Part shown: positions 26,266 through 37,449 of the stretch, in pieces
Layout of the letters: the number at the start of each line of letters is the position of its first letter
Position numbering within the stretch: position 1 is the stretch's first letter
Assembly (NCBI RefSeq): GCF_001042905.1
Contig: NZ_JYLB01000006.1
Span: 372,001-436,000, forward strand
Direction: 5' to 3'
Length of the DNA: 64,000 nucleotides
Source: Pseudomonas lini
GTDB taxonomy: Bacteria > Pseudomonadota > Gammaproteobacteria > Pseudomonadales > Pseudomonadaceae
Notes under the pieces: model-generated
What the model was told of the DNA's origin: nothing
Database searches by the model: none
Seen by the model: the letters and a program-made list of their open reading frames with translations, nothing else
Position numbers and translations under genes: made by a program

Positions 26266-26414
26266 GAAGTGCGAAGGCCTTCCGAGGCAATGACGCTAAA
26301 TTGAGCCACTAATGACGTCGACGCAATGGCGCCGATCACATCTGACAGCAAAATCTGTTCCCGGGAGTACGAGGGATCTGTTGCCGATCAAAAATTCTGT
26401 GGTTGGCAGAGAAG

Positions 26415-26506
26415 CCTGTGGGAGCGGGCTTGCCCGCGAAGAGGCCGGTACATCCAACATCTATGTTGACTGTCAGACCGCTATCGCAGGCAAGCCAGCT
26501 CCCACA
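26415..26506. repeat. REP-type inverted doublet, family B
   Basis: CTGTGGGAGCGGGCTTGCCC pairs with a diverged right arm (GCAGGCAAGCCAGCTCCCAC). It lies between yccS and the flavoprotein gene. Confidence 0.85.
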
Positions 26507-26538
26507 ATTGACCACATTTCACATTCAGGTTGCGTGAG

Positions 26539-27717
26539 TCAGACGAATTGCGCGGCGGCGTAACCAGAGGCCCAGGCCCACTGAAAATTGAAACCACCCA
26601 GATGCCCGGTGACGTCGAGTACTTCGCCAATGAAATACAAACCAGGGCTTTTCAGCGATTCCATAGTCTTGGACGACACTTCGCGTGTATCGACGCCACC
26701 CAGGGTCACTTCGGCAGTGCGGTAGCCTTCAGTGCCGGCCGGCACGACTTTCCAGCTCGCCAGTTTTTCGGCGATGTCCGCCAGTTCGGCGTGGGTGTAC
26801 TGCTTCATCGGTTTGGAGGCGAACCAGCTGTCCGCCAGCAGATTGGCCATCTTCTTGGTGAAGATTTCACCGAGCAGGGTTTTCAACTCGCTATTCGGGC
26901 GTTCGGCCTGCTGCTGTTGCAGCCAGCTCGGCACGTCGTGATCCGGCATCAGGTTGATTTCCACTGTGTCGCCGGATTCCCAGAACGACGAAATCTGCAA
27001 GATCGCCGGCCCGCTGAGGCCGCGGTGAGTGAACAAGATGTTCTCGCGGAAACTCTGGTCGTTGCAGCTCACCAGGCAATCCACCGATGTACCGGACAGC
27101 TCGGTGCAAAGCTCCTTGAGCTGATCGGTGATGGTGAACGGCACGAGGCCGGCGCGGGTCGGCAGCAGGTCGTGACCGAACTGCTTGGCCACTTGATAAC
27201 CGAAACCGGTGGCGCCAAGGGTCGGAATCGACAGGCCTCCGGTGGCGATCACCAGAGACTCACAGGTAATTTGGTCGAGGGTGGTTTGCAGCAGGTAGCC
27301 GCTTTCCATTTTTTCGATGTGCTGGATCGAGGTGTCCAGGTGCAGGCTGACGCCGACCTGATCGCACTCGTCGAGCAGCAGGCCGAGGATGTCGCTGGAT
27401 TTGTTATCGCAGAACAACTGGCCGAGTTTCTTCTCGTGGTACGGCACGCCGTGTTTGGCCACCAGACCGATGAAGTCCCACTGGGTGTAGCGCGCCAGCG
27501 CGGATTTGCAGAAATGCTCGTTCTGCGAGAGAAAATTGCTCGGTTCGGTGTACATGTTGGTGAAATTGCAGCGCCCACCGCCCGACATGAGGATTTTCTT
27601 GCCGGCCTTGTTCGCATGGTCGAGCAACATCACTTTGCGCCCGCGCCCGGCGGCGGTCAGCGCACACATCAACCCTGCGGCGCCAGCGCCAATGATCACG
27701 ACTTCGGTAGAGCGCAA
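26539..27717 (-). CDS. YhiN/HI0933-type FAD-dependent oxidoreductase
   Basis: About 392 residues. The N-terminal dinucleotide-binding motif VVIIGAGAAGLMCAL and the family signature GKKILMSGGGRCNFTN are present, as is the C-terminal YFIGEVLDVTGHLGGFNFQW of the HI0933 group (E. coli YhiN). The reaction is unknown. No ATG fits: the frame opens with TTG at 27735 or 27717. I prefer 27717, which starts closest to the FAD motif as in homologues and has GAGGA a few bases upstream. It is cytoplasmic and stands alone. Confidence 0.85.
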   Translation of the reverse strand: MRSTEVVIIGAGAAGLMCALTAAGRGRKVMLLDHANKAGKKILMSGGGRCNFTNMYTEPSNFLSQNEHFCKSALARYTQWDFIGLVAKHGVPYHEKKLGQLFCDNKSSDILGLLLDECDQVGVSLHLDTSIQHIEKMESGYLLQTTLDQITCESLVIATGGLSIPTLGATGFGYQVAKQFGHDLLPTRAGLVPFTITDQLKELCTELSGTSVDCLVSCNDQSFRENILFTHRGLSGPAILQISSFWESGDTVEINLMPDHDVPSWLQQQQAERPNSELKTLLGEIFTKKMANLLADSWFASKPMKQYTHAELADIAEKLASWKVVPAGTEGYRTAEVTLGGVDTREVSSKTMESLKSPGLYFIGEVLDVTGHLGGFNFQWAWASGYAAAQFV

Positions 27718-27758
27718 AACGGTGTCCTCACACAAAATTCAAATTCACCGGCAAACCA

Positions 27759-27850
27759 ATGTGGGAGCGGGCTTGCTCGCGAAGGGGCCAGTACATTCAA
27801 CATGGATGTTGTCTGTCAGTCCGCTTTCGCGAGCAAGCCCGCTCCCACAT
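27759..27850. repeat. REP-type inverted doublet, family B
   Basis: ATGTGGGAGCGGGCTTGCTC pairs with GAGCAAGCCCGCTCCCACAT at the right end. It lies between dbpA and the flavoprotein gene, which are on the same strand. Confidence 0.9.
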
Positions 27851-27876
27851 TTGATCTCTGTCAGCCAGACGATCGC

Positions 27877-29262
<1,386 letters not shown>

Positions 29263-29319
29263 GGGACTGGCCTGCAAAACAAAATGTCGCGCAGTGTATC
29301 AGTCCCATGGCCATTCGCC

Positions 29320-30747
29320 CTAAGGCTCTATGTGCTGTTCCGGACGTTTGACGCGCCGTCCGTCTTCTCTCGACAGCTGCGAAAAGATCGTTGCAGCCAG
29401 CATCGCCATGATTCCGACCGTCACGAACGTCAGCTGGAACGCGCCCAGAACCGTGCTCACGCCGTCATTGCCGATCTCTGCGGTGAAGCCGCCGAGCAGG
29501 GCGCCGGCGCAGGCCACACCGAGGCTCAGGGACAATTGCGCGACCACCGACAGCAAACTGTTGCCGCTGCTGGCGCTGGCGTCGTCGAGGTCGATCAGCG
29601 TGACGGTGTTCATTGCGGTGAACTGCAAGGAGTTGATCGCCCCCAGAATCGCCAACTGAGCCAGCAGCAGCCAATATGGCGTCTGCTCGCTGACCAGGCC
29701 CATGCTTGCCAGCATGATCCCCAGCGCCAGTGTGTTGCCGGTCAGCACGGTGCGGTAGCCGAAACGTTCGATCAGCGGCCGCGCCACCGACTTGGCGACC
29801 ATCGCGGCCGCAGCCAGGGGCAGCATGCTCATCCCGGCCTGTGACGGCGAATAACCCAGTGCCACTTGCAGCAGTAACGGTACCAGGAACGGTAATGCGC
29901 CGCTGCCGAGGCGAGCGAACAGGTTACCGAGGATGCCCACGGCGAAGGTCCGGGTCTTGAACAGTGATGGCGCAAACAGCGGATTGTCGATGTGCCCGGC
30001 CCGCAGCCAATACGCCGCCAGACACGCCATGCCGCCAAACAGCAACAACATCACCCGCAAGTGCGGCAGGTGCAGTTCGCCGAGGCCTTCCATGGCGATG
30101 GTGATCAGCACCATCGCCGCGCCGAACAGCAAGAAGCCCAGGCTATCGAAGCGGGTGCGCTCGCTGCCGCGCAGGTCGGGAATGAATTTCCATACCGCGT
30201 AGCAACCGAGGACGCCCACCGGCAGGTTGATCAGAAAGATCCAGTGCCAGGTCAGGTATTGCACCATCCAGCCGCCCATGGTCGGGCCGATCAGCGGGCC
30301 GAGCAGGCCGGGGATGGTAATGAACCCCATGATCCGCACCAGCTCCGAGCGCGGATAGGCGCGCAGCACCACCAATCGACCGACCGGCAGCATCAAGGCG
30401 CCACCGAGGCCCTGAATCACCCGGGCGCCGATGAGCATGCTCAGGGTGTTGGACAAGGCGCAGAGCAATGAGCCGAAGCTGAACAGGAGGATCGCACCAA
30501 AGAAGATTTTCCGGGTGCCGAAGCGGTCGGCGATCCAGCCGGAGGCGGGGATCAGTAAGGCGACGGTGAGCATGTAGGCGATGATGACGCCTTGCATGCG
30601 CAGCGGGTCTTCGGCCAGGTCCCGGGCCATGGCGGGGAGGGCGGTGTTGAGGATCGTCCCGTCGAGGGACTGCATGAAGAAGGCAATGGCCACAACCCAC
30701 GGTACCCAGCGGGCGGTGACAGCGTCGAGAGGTGGGCGGTTGGGCAT
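29320..30747 (-). CDS. MFS multidrug transporter, DHA2/MdtD-like
   Basis: This 475-residue protein has 14 probable helices. DHA2 features include FFMQSLDGTILNTALP in helix 1, the loop motif ADRFGTRK after helix 2, and GPLIGPTMGGWMV in helix 5 (antiporter motif C). Closest in character to MdtD. It is a proton-driven exporter in the inner membrane; substrates unknown. AGAGGT precedes the ATG. It is on the same strand as dbpA but separated by 57 bp and apparently transcribed alone. Confidence 0.88.
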   Translation of the reverse strand: MPNRPPLDAVTARWVPWVVAIAFFMQSLDGTILNTALPAMARDLAEDPLRMQGVIIAYMLTVALLIPASGWIADRFGTRKIFFGAILLFSFGSLLCALSNTLSMLIGARVIQGLGGALMLPVGRLVVLRAYPRSELVRIMGFITIPGLLGPLIGPTMGGWMVQYLTWHWIFLINLPVGVLGCYAVWKFIPDLRGSERTRFDSLGFLLFGAAMVLITIAMEGLGELHLPHLRVMLLLFGGMACLAAYWLRAGHIDNPLFAPSLFKTRTFAVGILGNLFARLGSGALPFLVPLLLQVALGYSPSQAGMSMLPLAAAAMVAKSVARPLIERFGYRTVLTGNTLALGIMLASMGLVSEQTPYWLLLAQLAILGAINSLQFTAMNTVTLIDLDDASASSGNSLLSVVAQLSLSLGVACAGALLGGFTAEIGNDGVSTVLGAFQLTFVTVGIMAMLAATIFSQLSREDGRRVKRPEQHIEP

Positions 30748-30778
30748 GGGACCTCTTTGTCAGGTAGTGCTCGGTCCC

Positions 30779-30910
30779 TGTGGCGAGGGGGCTTGCCCCC
30801 GTTCGGCTGCGTAGCAGTCGTAAATCCGGTGAATGCGGTCTGTCTGACGGAGCGCGTTTGCCGGTCTGGGGCCGCTTCGCAGCCCAACGGGGGCAAGCCC
30901 CCTCGCCACA
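30779..30910. repeat. REP-type inverted doublet, family C
   Basis: TGTGGCGAGGGGGCTTGCCC is mirrored at 30891-30910 with internal GCTTCGCAGCC-type copies. It lies between the MFS gene and the TldE-like gene. Confidence 0.87.
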
Positions 30911-30921
30911 AGGTTTTGTGT

Positions 30922-32271
30922 TTACAGGGTCAGGGTCAATCGGCTGACGAGCGCACCGGGCAACAACGCCGAGGCCGTGGCCCGCTGACTGTAGGTGCTG
31001 GCCGACAACATCAGCTCACGTTCCTCGGTCAATGCTTCCAGCTGAGAACCGAGCAGGCTGTAGACGCTGTCATCGAAACGCATGGTGCTGACCGGTGCCT
31101 GAATCTTGCCGTTCTCGACCCAGAAGGTCGCAAACCGTGTCATGCCGGTCAGGCGCGCCGCCGGTTGGTCCGAGTAGTTCAGGTACCACAGGTTGCTGAT
31201 GTAGAGCCCGGTGCCGAGGCGCTTGAGGATGTCCGCCTGCTCCAGATTGCCGCCTTGCATGACCAGCGCCGTCGGGTATTCATGGCTGCTGGCGCCGTTG
31301 GCAGCGAGGCCGTATTCGGCGGCGCTGCGCGAATTGATCAGTCGGGCATTGGCCATGCCTTTGGCGATCAAACCCAGATCATCGCGAGGATAACCTTCGT
31401 CGGAAAACGCCGGGCTCAAGGAACCGCTGACCTGCTCACTCAACCATACGTTAGGGCTGAAGCAGGCTTCGCTGGCGTAGAACTTCTGCAATGGGCTCTG
31501 TTTGCTGGCAATCGCCTGGGCCGAAAACCCGCCCCAGCTCAACATGCCCATGATTTCTTCCAGCGCTGCCGGCGCCAGGTAGGCGCGGTATTCGCCGGGC
31601 GGCAGCGTGCGCAATGGCCGACCCAGAAACGCCAATTGCTCGCGGGCCTGCTGGAAGCGCCTGGCAAACCCTTCGCTGTTCCAGTCATGCCCGGCATAAC
31701 TGGCTTTCACTGCCTGACCGTTTTCATGAAACAGGCTGAAATCGAAGTTGAAACTGTTGGCCTGATGCCAGCCGAACGCGCCCGAGGAACTGGCGAAACC
31801 GCGACTGATCGGCCCGGCGGCATAGAAGCCGACCAGATCCAATCCTTCGGCAGCTTGAGTGATTTCAGCGACCACTTGTTCGGTGTCCGGCAGCGGATGC
31901 TCCTGCACGTTGTTGCTCTGCCAGTCATTCTGGTTAAGCAGCAGGTACGGATCCTGAGGCAACAGTGGCAGGGTTTCGCGCAACTGTTGCAGACCTTCGG
32001 CCAGACGCTGAAGATCGACTTCGTGGTCGCCCGACAGCGTGATGTTCAGATCGGCATGACGACCATCGTTAATCAGTTTGAACCCGACACTCGCCTGCTG
32101 CACCTGCCCGGCCTGACGGACCTTGGCGTGGTTGAAACGCACGAAAGCCGACGACTCGGCGGCGTAGCTGAGGGTGAATTGCTCCGGCGTGCGCAGTGCA
32201 TCGCGCAGCCGATTGACCAGGTCCTTGAATGACTCGGCCTGGCTATTTGAAGTGCTCGTGGAAGTACTCAT
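30922..32271 (-). CDS. TldE/PmbA-family protein
   Basis: This 449-residue protein belongs to the PmbA/TldE half of the TldD-TldE peptidase family: an alpha/beta N-terminal domain, then the beta-rich C-terminal domain with PPGEYRAYLAP and the late SNLWYLNYSDQPAARLTGMT segment. TldE lacks a catalytic metal site of its own and forms a heterodimer with TldD that cleaves unfolded peptides. It is translationally coupled to the upstream TldD-like gene (TGATG, one-base overlap at 32271). The sequence is far from canonical PmbA in detail, so this is a paralogous pair rather than the housekeeping one. Confidence 0.85.
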   Translation of the reverse strand: MSTSTSTSNSQAESFKDLVNRLRDALRTPEQFTLSYAAESSAFVRFNHAKVRQAGQVQQASVGFKLINDGRHADLNITLSGDHEVDLQRLAEGLQQLRETLPLLPQDPYLLLNQNDWQSNNVQEHPLPDTEQVVAEITQAAEGLDLVGFYAAGPISRGFASSSGAFGWHQANSFNFDFSLFHENGQAVKASYAGHDWNSEGFARRFQQAREQLAFLGRPLRTLPPGEYRAYLAPAALEEIMGMLSWGGFSAQAIASKQSPLQKFYASEACFSPNVWLSEQVSGSLSPAFSDEGYPRDDLGLIAKGMANARLINSRSAAEYGLAANGASSHEYPTALVMQGGNLEQADILKRLGTGLYISNLWYLNYSDQPAARLTGMTRFATFWVENGKIQAPVSTMRFDDSVYSLLGSQLEALTEERELMLSASTYSQRATASALLPGALVSRLTLTL

Positions 32272-33713
32272 CAGGCGTCTCCTCCAAACACATCCACATT
32301 GCTGAACACACAGGCCGGCGACGCATGGCCAACGCGGATCACCTGGTTCGGTTCGCCCTTGCCGCAGTTAGGCGTGCCTAGCACTTTGACGGTGTTGGCA
32401 TCGCCGACAGCGCTGAGGCTTTTCCAGAATTGTGCGGAAATCGCCCGGTAGTTCGGGTTCTTCACCACACCCTTGAGTTCGCCGTTTTCGATCAACTGGC
32501 CCCATTCGCAACCGAACTGGAATTTGTTGCGCGCATCGTCGATGGACCACGAACGGTTGGTGCTCATCAAAATGCCGTGCTCGATACTGCCGATCAGTTG
32601 CTCAAGCGACTGATCGCCGGGCTCGATGTTGAGGTTGGCCATGCGGTCGATCGGCGGGCGGTTCCAGCCGCAGGCGCGGCTGTTGGCAACGCCATCCATG
32701 CCGGCGCGAAATTGCGACAGCGCACCGCCCAATGGCCGCAGCAGCAAACCTTCTTTGATCAGAAATTGCTTGCTGGCGGCGCTGCCATCGTCGTCGTGAC
32801 CGTAGCTGGCGAGCTGCTCGGGGATGTCCGGGTCGAACGTCACGTTGAGTAGCTCGGAGCCGTATTGCAGGCTGCCGAAGTCTTCTGCCTTGACGAAACT
32901 GGTGCCGGCATAATTGCGCTCATCGCCCAGGATGCGGTCCAGTTCCAGCGGGTGACCGATGGACTCGTGGATCTGCAGCATCATCTGGTCGGGCATCAGC
33001 AACAGATCGCGCGGGCCCTGCGGGGTGTTTGGCGCCAGCAGCAATTGCAGCGCCTGATCGGCGACTTTCGGGCCGGCGCCGATCAGGCCGCAACGGCTGA
33101 TCACATCAAAGCCGCCCTGCTGGCCGAAGTTCTCGCGGCCCAAGGTGCGGGTCTGGCTGTCGCTGCCGTCGTAGGCGGTGACGTCCATGCTCGGGTAGAC
33201 GAAACGCTGGGCCTGACGCAATTCGGCACCGGCGCTGTTGAGGTAGATTTGCTCGACGTTGGTGATGCCGATGCTCGCCTGCCAGTTCACCAGTCGCTCG
33301 TCCTTGGGCACGGCGGCGGATTCGGCGCTGAGCAATTGGTAGCAATCGCTCAGGGACGGAAAGGGCTGGTCGAAGTTGGGCGAGAAATAGTCGGCGCGGT
33401 CGCTGGAGACTGCTTGCTCACGCAGGTCGAGCAGGGCGTGAGGCTTGAGTCGTCGGGCTTGTTGCTCGGCTTTCTCCAGCGCGGCTTGCAGGCCGGATTG
33501 GGACAGATCGTTGGTGGCGGCATAGGCTTCGATACCGTTGACCCGAACGGTCAGCATCGCGCCTTCGTCACGGCTCAGGCTCGGCGGTTCGGCGACGTTC
33601 TTGCGCACCGACAGGTACTGGCCGGACTCGCGCACATAACGCAGCGAAAAGAATTCAGCGCCCGTGCGCAACGCAGCAAAGCGCTGCTTGAGCTGGGGGT
33701 GGAAATCGAACAT
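32271..33713 (-). CDS. TldD-family zinc peptidase
   Basis: This 480-residue protein carries the TldD metal motif HESIGHPLELDR (HExxxH) and further family segments (MLQIHESIGH, GGALSQFRAG, RACGWNRPP). TldD-TldE dimers degrade unfolded peptides and, in some strains, trim modified peptides such as microcin B17 and the PQQ-type or mycofactocin-type precursors. I start at ATG 33713 because AAGGAGG lies eight bases before it; the frame extends 33 codons further without support. It is the first gene of a two-gene operon with the TldE-like gene. No RiPP precursor or modifying enzyme is visible nearby. Confidence 0.88.
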   Translation of the reverse strand: MFDFHPQLKQRFAALRTGAEFFSLRYVRESGQYLSVRKNVAEPPSLSRDEGAMLTVRVNGIEAYAATNDLSQSGLQAALEKAEQQARRLKPHALLDLREQAVSSDRADYFSPNFDQPFPSLSDCYQLLSAESAAVPKDERLVNWQASIGITNVEQIYLNSAGAELRQAQRFVYPSMDVTAYDGSDSQTRTLGRENFGQQGGFDVISRCGLIGAGPKVADQALQLLLAPNTPQGPRDLLLMPDQMMLQIHESIGHPLELDRILGDERNYAGTSFVKAEDFGSLQYGSELLNVTFDPDIPEQLASYGHDDDGSAASKQFLIKEGLLLRPLGGALSQFRAGMDGVANSRACGWNRPPIDRMANLNIEPGDQSLEQLIGSIEHGILMSTNRSWSIDDARNKFQFGCEWGQLIENGELKGVVKNPNYRAISAQFWKSLSAVGDANTVKVLGTPNCGKGEPNQVIRVGHASPACVFSNVDVFGGDA

Positions 33714-33880
33714 TCGGGAACCTCCTTGGTATGGAGTTGCGATGTATCGGTATTGCGAGGGGGTGAAGCGTTTGCGTGGCGCTAGATTAGGCCTGGGCGG
33801 GGGGTAGATCAAGGGCGGAGCGGTGTAGGGAGGGGTTGCCCGGTGTATGGCATGAAGTTATGTGTTGTTTGGTCGGGCCC

Positions 33881-33978
33881 CTTCGCGAGCAAGCCCGCTC
33901 CCACATTAGATCGGTAGTGAACACAGATTTTGTGAACATCGGAGATCAACTGTGGGAGCGGGCTTGCTCGCGAAGGCC
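33881..33978. repeat. REP-type inverted doublet, family B
   Basis: CCTTCGCGAGCAAGCCCGCT with following CCCACA is mirrored at 33951-33977. It lies between the tldD-like operon and betA. Confidence 0.9.
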
Positions 33979-33996
33979 GCGCCTCGGTATTACGAC

Positions 33997-35700
33997 TTAC
34001 TGAGCAGTCAGGCTCACATCCCGCAACGGCTTGCCGCGCACCGGTGCATCACCGGCCACGAAGTAGGCGGCCTTGCTACGCGGCAATGGCTTGCGACCGC
34101 GGATCTTGTCGGCGATTTTCTCGGCCATCATGATCGTTGGCGCGTTCAGGTTGCCGGTGGTGATGATCGGCATGATCGAGGCATCGACCACGCGCAGGGC
34201 TTGCATACCGTGCACACGACCTTCGCCATCGACCACGGCCATCTCGTCGGTGCCCATCTTGCACGAGCAGGACGGGTGGAACGCGGTTTCGGCGTGTTCG
34301 CGGATGAACTTGTCCAGCTGCTCGTCGGTTTGCACGTCGATGCCCGGGCTGATTTCGCGACCACGGAAGGCGTCCAGCGCTGGCTGCTGCATGATTTCAC
34401 GGGTCAGGCGGATGCCGTCGCGGAATTCCTGCCAGTCCTGCTCGGTGGCCATGTAGTTGAACAGAATGCTCGGGTACTCGCGCGGATCCTTGGACTTGGC
34501 CTGGATGCGACCGCGGCTTGGCGAACGCATGGAACCCATGTGCGCCTGGAAGCCGTGTTCTTTCACACCGTTGCTGCCGTTGTAGTTAATCGCGACCGGC
34601 AGGAAGTGGTACTGAATGTTCGGCCAATCGAATTCCGGACGGGTGCGGATGAAACCACCGGCCTCGAACTGGTTGCTGGCGCCGATGCCGGTGCCGTTGA
34701 ACAGCCACTCGGCGCCGATGGCCGGCTGGTTGTGCAAGAGCAGCGACGGGTACAGCGAGACCGGTTGGGTGCAGGCGTATTGCAGGTACAGTTCAAGGTG
34801 ATCCTGCAGGTTTTCGCCAACGCCCGGCAGGTCGTGGACCACCGGAATGTCGAGCTTGTTCAGCAGTTCGGCCGGGCCGACACCGGAGCGTTGCAGAATC
34901 TGCGGCGACGCGATGGCGCCGGAGCACAGCAGCACTTCCTTGCGGGCGCGGGCTTCAACGCGCTCTTCAGCGGCGCCGATCAGGTAACGCACGCCGACCG
35001 CACGCTTGCCTTCGAACAGGATCTTGTCGGTCAGGGCATGGGTGACGATGGTCAGGGTCGAGCGCTTCTTGGCGACGTCCAGGTAACCGCGCGCGGTGCT
35101 GGCGCGACGGCCGTTCGGCGTCACGGTGCGGTCCATCGGGCCGAAACCTTCTTGCTGGTAGCCGTTCAGGTCTTCGGTACGCGGGTAACCGGCTTGCACA
35201 CCGGCTTCAACCATCGCGTGGAACAACGGATTGTTGCCGGCTTTGGGCGTGGTCACGCTGACCGGACCGTCGCCACCGTGGTAGTCGTTCGGGCCGATGT
35301 CACGGGTTTCAGCCTTGCGGAAATACGGCAGGCAGTCGAGGTAGCTCCAGTCTTCCAGACCGGGCAGCTTCGACCAATTGTCGTAGTCCATCGCGTTACC
35401 ACGGATGTAGCACATGCCGTTGATCAGCGAAGAACCACCCAGGCCCTTGCCGCGACCGCATTCCATCCGGCGACCGTCCATGTGTGGCTCTGGATCGGTT
35501 TCGTACGCCCAGTTGTAGCGACGACCTTGCAGCGGGAACGCCAGGGCGGCCGGCATTTGCGTACGGAAATCCAGACGGTAATCCGGGCCGCCCGCTTCGA
35601 GCAGCAGGACGGTGACGCCTTCGTCTTCAGTCAGACGGGTCGCCAGGGTGTTACCGGCCGAGCCGGCACCGATGATGATGTAATCGAATTCTTGGGACAT
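33997..35700 (-). CDS. betA: Choline dehydrogenase
   Basis: This 567-residue GMC-family flavoprotein oxidises choline to betaine aldehyde at the inner membrane. It has the FAD motif DYIIIGAGSAGNTLA, the GMC signature GLGGSSLINGMCYIRG, and the active-site HPSCSCKMG near the C-terminus. ATG 35700 is chosen over a GTG at 35709 by spacing to AGAGGG. It is the last gene of betI-betB-betA, read in that order on the minus strand, separated from betB by a 170-bp gap with a REP element. Confidence 0.96.
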   Translation of the reverse strand: MSQEFDYIIIGAGSAGNTLATRLTEDEGVTVLLLEAGGPDYRLDFRTQMPAALAFPLQGRRYNWAYETDPEPHMDGRRMECGRGKGLGGSSLINGMCYIRGNAMDYDNWSKLPGLEDWSYLDCLPYFRKAETRDIGPNDYHGGDGPVSVTTPKAGNNPLFHAMVEAGVQAGYPRTEDLNGYQQEGFGPMDRTVTPNGRRASTARGYLDVAKKRSTLTIVTHALTDKILFEGKRAVGVRYLIGAAEERVEARARKEVLLCSGAIASPQILQRSGVGPAELLNKLDIPVVHDLPGVGENLQDHLELYLQYACTQPVSLYPSLLLHNQPAIGAEWLFNGTGIGASNQFEAGGFIRTRPEFDWPNIQYHFLPVAINYNGSNGVKEHGFQAHMGSMRSPSRGRIQAKSKDPREYPSILFNYMATEQDWQEFRDGIRLTREIMQQPALDAFRGREISPGIDVQTDEQLDKFIREHAETAFHPSCSCKMGTDEMAVVDGEGRVHGMQALRVVDASIMPIITTGNLNAPTIMMAEKIADKIRGRKPLPRSKAAYFVAGDAPVRGKPLRDVSLTAQ

Positions 35701-35741
35701 TGAATGCACCCTCTTTGAAGTTGGTCAGGTCGGCGAGTGCT

Positions 35742-35850
35742 TCGCACTCGATCGCGGGCAAGCCACGCGCCCACAGGGATCGGGGGCACCGCAGATTTGG
35801 CGAACGACGCCAAACCTGTGGGAGCTGGCTTGCCTGCAATAGCGATCTCG
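35742..35850. repeat. REP-type inverted doublet, family B (variant)
   Basis: ATCGCGGGCAAGCCACGCGC with CCACAG pairs imperfectly with CTGTGGGAGCTGGCTTGCCT. It lies inside the bet operon, between betB and betA. Confidence 0.8.
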
Positions 35851-35870
35851 CAGGCGAAGCAAATACCGCC

Positions 35871-37343
35871 TTAGAAAACCGAGGCGTAATCGCCCAGTTC
35901 GACCTGTACCGATTTGATGCGTGTGAAGTTGTTCAGCGAGCTGATGCCGTTCTCACGACCCACGCCCGACTGCTTGTAGCCGCCGACCGGCATCTTGGCG
36001 TCGGACTCGCCCCAGGCGTTGATCCAGCAGATACCGGCTTCCAGTTGATGGATCACACGGTGAGCGCGATTCAGGTCCTTGGTGACAACACCAGCCGCCA
36101 AACCGAACTCGGTGTCGTTGGCACGACGGATCACTTCTTCTTCGGTTTCGTAAGTCAGGATGCTCATCACCGGGCCGAAGATTTCTTCGCGAACGATGGT
36201 CATCTCGTCGGTGCAATCGGTGAACACGGTCGGAGCCACGAACGCGCCTTTGGCGAACTCGCCGTCGGTCAGACGATCGCCGCCGCACAGCAGGCGAGCA
36301 CCTTCTTCCTTACCTTTGGCGATGTAACCCAGCACGCTTTCCATGTGGGCGAAGCTGACCAGCGGGCCGAAGTTGGTGTTCTCGTCTTCCGGGTTGCCAA
36401 CGCGGATGCGGGCAACGCGTTCAACGATCTTGGCTTCGAAAGCGGCTTTCAGGTGGCTCGGTACGAACACGCGAGTGCCGTTGGTGCAGACCTGACCGGA
36501 GCTGTAGAAGTTGGCCATCATCGCGGTGTCGGCGGCGCGATCCAGGTCGGCGTCGTCGAAAATGATCAGCGGTGACTTGCCGCCCAGTTCCATGGTCACG
36601 TCTTTCAGCGACGAAGCGGAAGCGCTGGCCATGACCTTCTTGCCGGTGTCGGTGCCGCCGGTGAAGGAGATTTTTTCGATGCGTGGATGTTCGGTCAGCC
36701 ACGTGCCGACTTCACGGCCACTGCCGGTCAGAACGTTGAACACGCCAGCCGGAACGCCAGCTTCGGTGTAGATCTCGGCCAGTTTCAGGGTAGTCAGGGA
36801 AGTGACTTCGCTTGGCTTGAAGATCATCGCGTTACCGGCCGCCAGGGCAGGCGCGGATTTCCACAAAGCGATCTGGATCGGGTAGTTCCACGCGCCGATA
36901 CCGGCCACGACGCCCAATGGCTCGCGACGGGTGTAAACGAAAGACGTGGTACGCAGCGGAATCTGCTCGCCTTCGATGGCCGGCACCAGGCCTGCGTAGT
37001 ACTCCAGCACGTCAGCGCCGGTGACGATGTCGACGTAACGGGTTTCGGAGTACGCCTTGCCGGTGTCCAGGGTTTCCAGGGCGGCCAGTTCATCGTTGCG
37101 CTCGCGCAGGATGTCGACGGCACGACGCAAGATGCGCGAACGCTCCATGGCGGTCATTGCAGCCCAGATTTTCTGGCCCTTTTCGGCGCTGACCACAGCG
37201 CGCTCAACGTCTTCCTTGGTCGCACGTTGTACGGTTGCGAGGACTTCACCGTTAGCCGGGTTGATGGCTTCGAAAGTGGCGTCGCTGCTGGCGTCACTGT
37301 AGCCGCCATCGATGTAGAGTTTTTGCAGTTCGAAACGGGCCAT
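35871..37343 (-). CDS. betB: Betaine aldehyde dehydrogenase
   Basis: The 490-residue NAD(P)+-dependent aldehyde dehydrogenase turns betaine aldehyde into glycine betaine. The catalytic Glu lies in TMELGGKSPLI and the catalytic Cys in SSGQVCTNGTRVF. The BADH-type IGAWNYPIQIALWK segment is also present. Start ATG 37343 is preceded by GAGGAC; the extra 13 codons upstream have no support. It follows betI by about 106 bp on the same strand. Confidence 0.97.
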   Translation of the reverse strand: MARFELQKLYIDGGYSDASSDATFEAINPANGEVLATVQRATKEDVERAVVSAEKGQKIWAAMTAMERSRILRRAVDILRERNDELAALETLDTGKAYSETRYVDIVTGADVLEYYAGLVPAIEGEQIPLRTTSFVYTRREPLGVVAGIGAWNYPIQIALWKSAPALAAGNAMIFKPSEVTSLTTLKLAEIYTEAGVPAGVFNVLTGSGREVGTWLTEHPRIEKISFTGGTDTGKKVMASASASSLKDVTMELGGKSPLIIFDDADLDRAADTAMMANFYSSGQVCTNGTRVFVPSHLKAAFEAKIVERVARIRVGNPEDENTNFGPLVSFAHMESVLGYIAKGKEEGARLLCGGDRLTDGEFAKGAFVAPTVFTDCTDEMTIVREEIFGPVMSILTYETEEEVIRRANDTEFGLAAGVVTKDLNRAHRVIHQLEAGICWINAWGESDAKMPVGGYKQSGVGRENGISSLNNFTRIKSVQVELGDYASVF

Positions 37344-37449
37344 AAAGTCCTCGCAAGTGCATAAGTGGTTGGCGTTGACCACCGGGCGAGCCGTGTAGCA
37401 GTGGCATCGCGGTCGGTAGCGGTTCAGGGGTTGAGCGATTATGTGTGCT

